From NCBI RefSeq assembly GCF_014197035.1, contig NZ_JACIEU010000011.1, positions 140,603 through 204,602 on the forward strand: a stretch of 64,000 bases of DNA, read 5' to 3'. Position 1 is the first letter of the stretch; each line of letters opens with the position of its first letter. The translations under genes and the position numbers were made by a program. The notes beneath the pieces were generated by a model. That model had not been told where the DNA came from. It searched no databases and was given only the letters and a program-made list of their open reading frames with translations. Source of the DNA: Sphingobium scionense. Lineage in GTDB: Bacteria > Pseudomonadota > Alphaproteobacteria > Sphingomonadales > Sphingomonadaceae. Positions 62,601 to 64,000 of the stretch are shown piece after piece.

Positions 62601-63719
62601 AAACTGCACATCAATCGTGTCATTCCCTTCGCCGCCATCGACACGCCCGCTGACGCCGGTATGCAACCCGCCCACCAGATCGAATGTCGCAAACAGCAAG
62701 TCATGACCGCCCCCCAGCAGCAAGTCCCCGTTGATCGTGCCGAAGCGGGAATCGATGCTACTCGTTGTCGAATAATATGGAGAGGAGGCAGTCTGCGTGA
62801 TGACATTGCCATCAATCACACCCGCATTGGTCAATTGCAGACTGGCCGTCGCACCAGTCGCGATAATGCCGCCTTTGATAATGCCGTCGGTCTGGTTATC
62901 GACAGAATAATAATAGCCCTCGATCGCGGCGCCGCCGCTGCCATTGGCAATCGTTCCGGTGTTTACCAGAACAGCCCCGGCACCGAGGTTGGCGATCGTC
63001 GCACTTGCGCTATCCGAGCGGATGATGCCGTTATTGTTCAGGTCTGCCTTGGGGCCGTAACCATCGCCAATCTTGCCGTCGATGGCACTCCATGCCCCGC
63101 CATTGATCAGCCCGTCATTGGTCAATCGGGTCAGCTTTCCGCTGACCGCACCCATGACCCCATCCCGGCGATTGACCAGGCTGATATAGGCGTAGGCGGT
63201 GTTCGCGGTGTCATCCCGGACGGCATAGCCATCGGTGCCGGTGATCGATCCACTATTATCAACATTCAGAGTCATGGAGGCATAAGCATTGCCCGGCCCG
63301 TTTGACAGAAGAATGCCTGTGCTGCCGTCGATGCGACCGCCGGATCCCACCACGACACCCAGATAGTCGGATGCATAAACGGGGCTTGCCGCATCAAACC
63401 GGACGCCGACATGGCCTACGCCCTCGACATGACCGTCTATGTTCAGCAGCACGGTGCTAGAGTAGACATCGCCATGCGCGCGCTGGACCAAAATGGCATC
63501 GCTGCTGGACGAAGAGACACGCGCACCGCTGGATAGCGAGACGCTCGTATTCTCGGATGTGATGACAACACCATCATTATCGGTGCCATCGCAAATGGTC
63601 GTCCCACCTGTGACCGGCGGATCGGGCTGGCATTGGGCTATCGCAACGTCCGTGAGCATTGCCGACAAGACAAGAAGGCTGACGCCGCTGGCACGACGCA
63701 GCTTATCTGAAAATTGCAT
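56625..63719 (-). CDS. giant autotransporter adhesin (type Va)
   Basis: A 2364-residue autotransporter. A signal peptide (residues 1-28, ending VAIA before QCQPDPP) is followed by a passenger of about 2050 residues made of short Gly/Asn/Ser/Thr-rich repeats (NSGTISG, NNGVI, GTINGDLLLG types), a beta-helix pattern. About residues 1370-1620 carry RTX-like pieces such as GGAGND and LAGGDDSIVND. The translocator beta-barrel covers about the last 270 residues and ends in NVGMKFAF with the final Phe needed for BAM. The gene is monocistronic. The DNA for the N-terminal half is more AT-rich than the rest, hinting at mosaic origin. Likely role: adhesion or aggregation at the cell surface. Confidence 0.93.
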   Translation of the reverse strand: MQFSDKLRRASGVSLLVLSAMLTDVAIAQCQPDPPVTGGTTICDGTDNDGVVITSENTSVSLSSGARVSSSSSDAILVQRAHGDVYSSTVLLNIDGHVEGVGHVGVRFDAASPVYASDYLGVVVGSGGRIDGSTGILLSNGPGNAYASMTLNVDNSGSITGTDGYAVRDDTANTAYAYISLVNRRDGVMGAVSGKLTRLTNDGLINGGAWSAIDGKIGDGYGPKADLNNNGIIRSDSASATIANLGAGAVLVNTGTIANGSGGAAIEGYYYSVDNQTDGIIKGGIIATGATASLQLTNAGVIDGNVITQTASSPYYSTTSSIDSRFGTINGDLLLGGGHDLLFATFDLVGGLHTGVSGRVDGGEGNDTIDVQFEADGIINQRIALPGFEQVRITALNTANVALVDGFVANASLFMAGNGTISNQTRIMLTEPNATISAGDYYGYGLTFRNEGIINAAYAAPYTTALSFGQMTFDNSGSISVQGNALSLHSTKFTNEGDITSTNRTIYFGSGSMVNFGTIRSTSDIALHVDTYYGPSLINNGLIDGATAGVLLNGSLKNSGTISSPQIAVAMTGGGLLNEADGVISGGTLAIGPQNSNYSVYGSTIANAGTINGTVNLASNSIYGYGNSYIALQGGILNGDLILGSSDTLAVSLPVSGGPMFDGFNGTVHGNGASLRYMAATDASATLGRLAGFGAVSYEVAQDATLLLSAQATQSDSLVLAGQGTVELAADFNFAEEGFLSIVDGIRLPGESYNNSALLVRSRGALTAIRSATGSYPSYGAMVALGYESSFINDGTLTFQNFAIPPYGYVAAISRGVEVTNNGVILVDGAAAISGAGHVYNNGLIAEFENGTTSVGVVAPYLTNSGTISMNGRAVVADFNATKINNNGVLRSTNGVAIAGSGSLALVNGADGTIDGKSGAIQVGNGGSIRNAGIITGTVDMAYSVYGRGYASGLYISDGGRLNGDLLFGAANDIFLSKGQDIGVSGIIDGGDGFDIFGQTFESSGTVTLGTVSGVNFEAQLVRAEGLDTVLTLESAEPIANGFAIGGNGHIVNRAQSGGVITGSVYAYPFELELEPLASFSNEADISAFSGAVGAFANSAVIGKDDTEYAGVSITNINTLLFGNSGIINGNDHYGLAVSLYSNQLREITFNNAGVISGRVEGYFYADEPANVEIRNAGRISTAFGSGINISLSSSSAGSVVGISNSGTIESSAKGGAAINLDDIFELTGSFIVANSGVLRANSGGSLIFYDYWEDYFYTAPASAINASGVSGSVLKVANAQGGVIEALGDASTTILSSLTIDIDNGGEINGRTGTVLASDDGLALLLGTTRLAGAIQSIGDHDDHLTNSGIIRGDIDLGFGDDVIVNRGTIVGDVYLRDGDDSFTQLASAIMQGIVDGGAGTDSFIVDATGGGAINADQFVNFERFAQIGEGDVTYSGDFSFATIGLDGGTISVAAGETLSSDGAFTITGGAGNDGVRNAGTISGGIDLAGGDDSIVNDGVIGGPVLLGAGNDSFTEGARSSAGLVDGGAGTDLYRVMLTGDHSGIGAQVGFEQLSVEGQGTLTLGLGQGYDAITLLGTNLNLATNGQFVGQILGSDGQEQLRLTGDVSAVQFGAGNDALTFDLTRAAGRYDGGVGQDSLTFTAQGPVTLAGTAIGFETISLAGGRLTVTGQLGSADGALRFGETGEQLDIAASGRLLGQIDMGGGDDVVRLADGALWQGILSGGAGQDSLSLALANARTLDGHSLNGFEALLAQGGATLTLVNGFTLQNLSVQGDLTLATGASLAADRLTFGDGDNRFTINGLFAGAVDGGGGSNRILLHGGSASAPVRFTTVSNIAGLDMGRGYATVSGTADLGAIDLSGGRLVGLAGSIIRGSSILVRQGAIFGAAGTVIGDIHVAGTLSPGTSPGTMIVTGNVALAGGSTTLMELTPAVSDQLVISGTLTIAQGASLVLSADQQIKPGTTLDLIIAHGGISGSYSEIVKPDTLFGFIVQDDDRIRLLGQFLNNGSYTRQVQRAIDYTNAVIASGTASEGLIEALPVLATASGASSAAAFGRLTAEPYASASQMGVENGLAIANAARSIARLSADEAPRAFSIGQYLGGLGRISADDQTGLSASRSRSYGLLGGLGIGTDRWSVAGFGGYLDSRQTLRQLGSQTDADGWLAGLAGSYALRALRFDATLAYHQLDADTDRLTPDGSKAHGRFRLKNWIGDLSLSYEAALGGDWAANPDIGVTYVATTRTGLSEGSSSVWALDVAKDDHDALFADAGVALGRSRASNAGFRPFVRLGVQYQLQGRSVEALAGFSGSEQGLLSLGARRGGLVGSVSGGAEMRVGSALSLFANASQTYSEDDRRASANVGMKFAF

Positions 63720-63726
63720 GCAAATA

Positions 63727-63741
63727 CCCCCCCAAAAAAAA
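63727..63741 (-). promoter_or_regulatory. T8G7 homopolymer tract in the autotransporter leader
   Basis: Read on the coding strand, eight T are followed by seven G, ending seven bases before the autotransporter ATG. The G run occupies the ribosome-binding position. Tracts of this length are prone to slipped-strand mispairing, and a changed length would alter ribosome-binding or promoter spacing, so the site could cause phase variation. The tract is seen directly; the switching is inferred. Confidence 0.5.
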
Positions 63742-63899
63742 CATATGAGGCCGCTATGGCAAAGCCATGAAGTATTTGTCTAGTGATTTGGTCGCAGCAT
63801 TTAAACTGCCTGGGATCTATCGGAGGATGTAACTACTATGCGCCTTAAGTCGCTGGCGAGGTGATCCCATGTGAGTCAAGAGGCGAACGGGAGCCAACG

Positions 63900-64000
63900 C
63901 CTGACGGTGGGTTCAACGGGTGACGGCAACACTTTAATCTTTTGAGGAAGATGGAGTGTCGCGATGAAGCAGCGTCGTCGGATCTATTACACGGCCAGCC
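63900..64000 (+). mobile_element. left end of an IS30-family insertion sequence (partial)
   Basis: The right edge of the window runs into an insertion sequence, recognised by the N terminus of its transposase. The exact left inverted repeat cannot be fixed without the other end; the stretch GGTGGGTTCAACGGGTGACG near 63906 is a plausible terminal repeat. The element lies upstream of the autotransporter and is transcribed away from it. Confidence 0.5.
63964..64000 (+). CDS. IS30-family transposase, N-terminal fragment (cut by window end)
   Basis: Twelve codons, MKQRRRIYYTAS, remain before the window ends. I recognise this as the usual start of a class of IS30-family transposases in proteobacteria. 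GGAG lies seven bases upstream of the ATG. The truncation is caused by the window edge, not by the genome. Confidence 0.6.
   Translation, partial: MKQRRRIYYTAS

Noticed and set aside
56625..63719. CRISPR-like array suggested by regular repeats
   Set aside because: The repeats are degenerate protein-coding beta-helix units in one open frame, without constant DNA repeats or spacers.

Overview
The window looks like chromosome from a GC-rich sphingomonad, most likely Sphingobium or a close relative. This rests on codon use, on the exosortase A (XrtA) exopolysaccharide locus in its sphingomonad arrangement, on the Anbu operon, and on sphingomonad-type autotransporter and integrase sequences. No rRNA or other species-level marker is present, so the genus is an inference.

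Layout. 0-5.5 kb: a LysR regulator divergent from pirin and wrbA, then a two-gene ECF41 sigma-factor module with a near-perfect ECF41 promoter, then two orphan genes. 5.5-12 kb: an acyltransferase, a pseudouridine synthase, ArfB, and a small glycosylation group (ArnT/GT39-like membrane protein, GtrA, two family-2 glycosyltransferases), part of it more AT-rich. 12-21.6 kb: mostly housekeeping genes (free-methionine sulfoxide reductase, RcnB-like secreted protein, VOC protein, PAS-GGDEF-EAL protein, Bpt, threonine ammonia-lyase, a beta-hydroxyacid dehydrogenase, a secreted amidohydrolase).

21.6-48 kb: a long glycan locus, nearly all on the minus strand with many 4-base ATGA overlaps. It holds a second GT39-like protein, an FkbM methyltransferase, glycosyltransferases, a flippase, a zinc-ribbon methyltransferase, a priming sugar transferase, the XrtA amidotransferase, XrtA fused to EpsI, the XrtA glycosyltransferase, two FemAB-like proteins, polysaccharide deacetylase, AAA ATPase, outer-membrane protein, tyrosine autokinase, chain-length protein and export lipoprotein. 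A carrier-protein module follows (PLP decarboxylase, acyl-CoA ligase, GNAT, ACP). Together these could prime a lipid-linked sugar, extend and decorate it, flip it, control its length and export it, with XrtA processing surface proteins. No PEP-CTERM substrate is visible here.

48-54.2 kb: trxB, an alpha/beta hydrolase, and the complete Anbu operon (circularly permuted ATP-grasp, alpha-E, transglutaminase, Anbu). 54.4-56.6 kb: tRNA-Met(CAT) followed by an integration scar with a frameshifted, truncated integrase and a broken nucleotidyltransferase, plus a candidate small RNA. 56.6-63.7 kb: one very large autotransporter with a T8G7 tract just before its start codon. The window ends inside the first codons of an IS30-family transposase.

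The observations most worth following are the tandem C-rich-loop hairpins between pirin and wrbA, the candidate sRNA at 56.2 kb, the T8G7 tract, the nested inverted repeat between acp and trxB, and the carrier-protein module attached to the XrtA locus.
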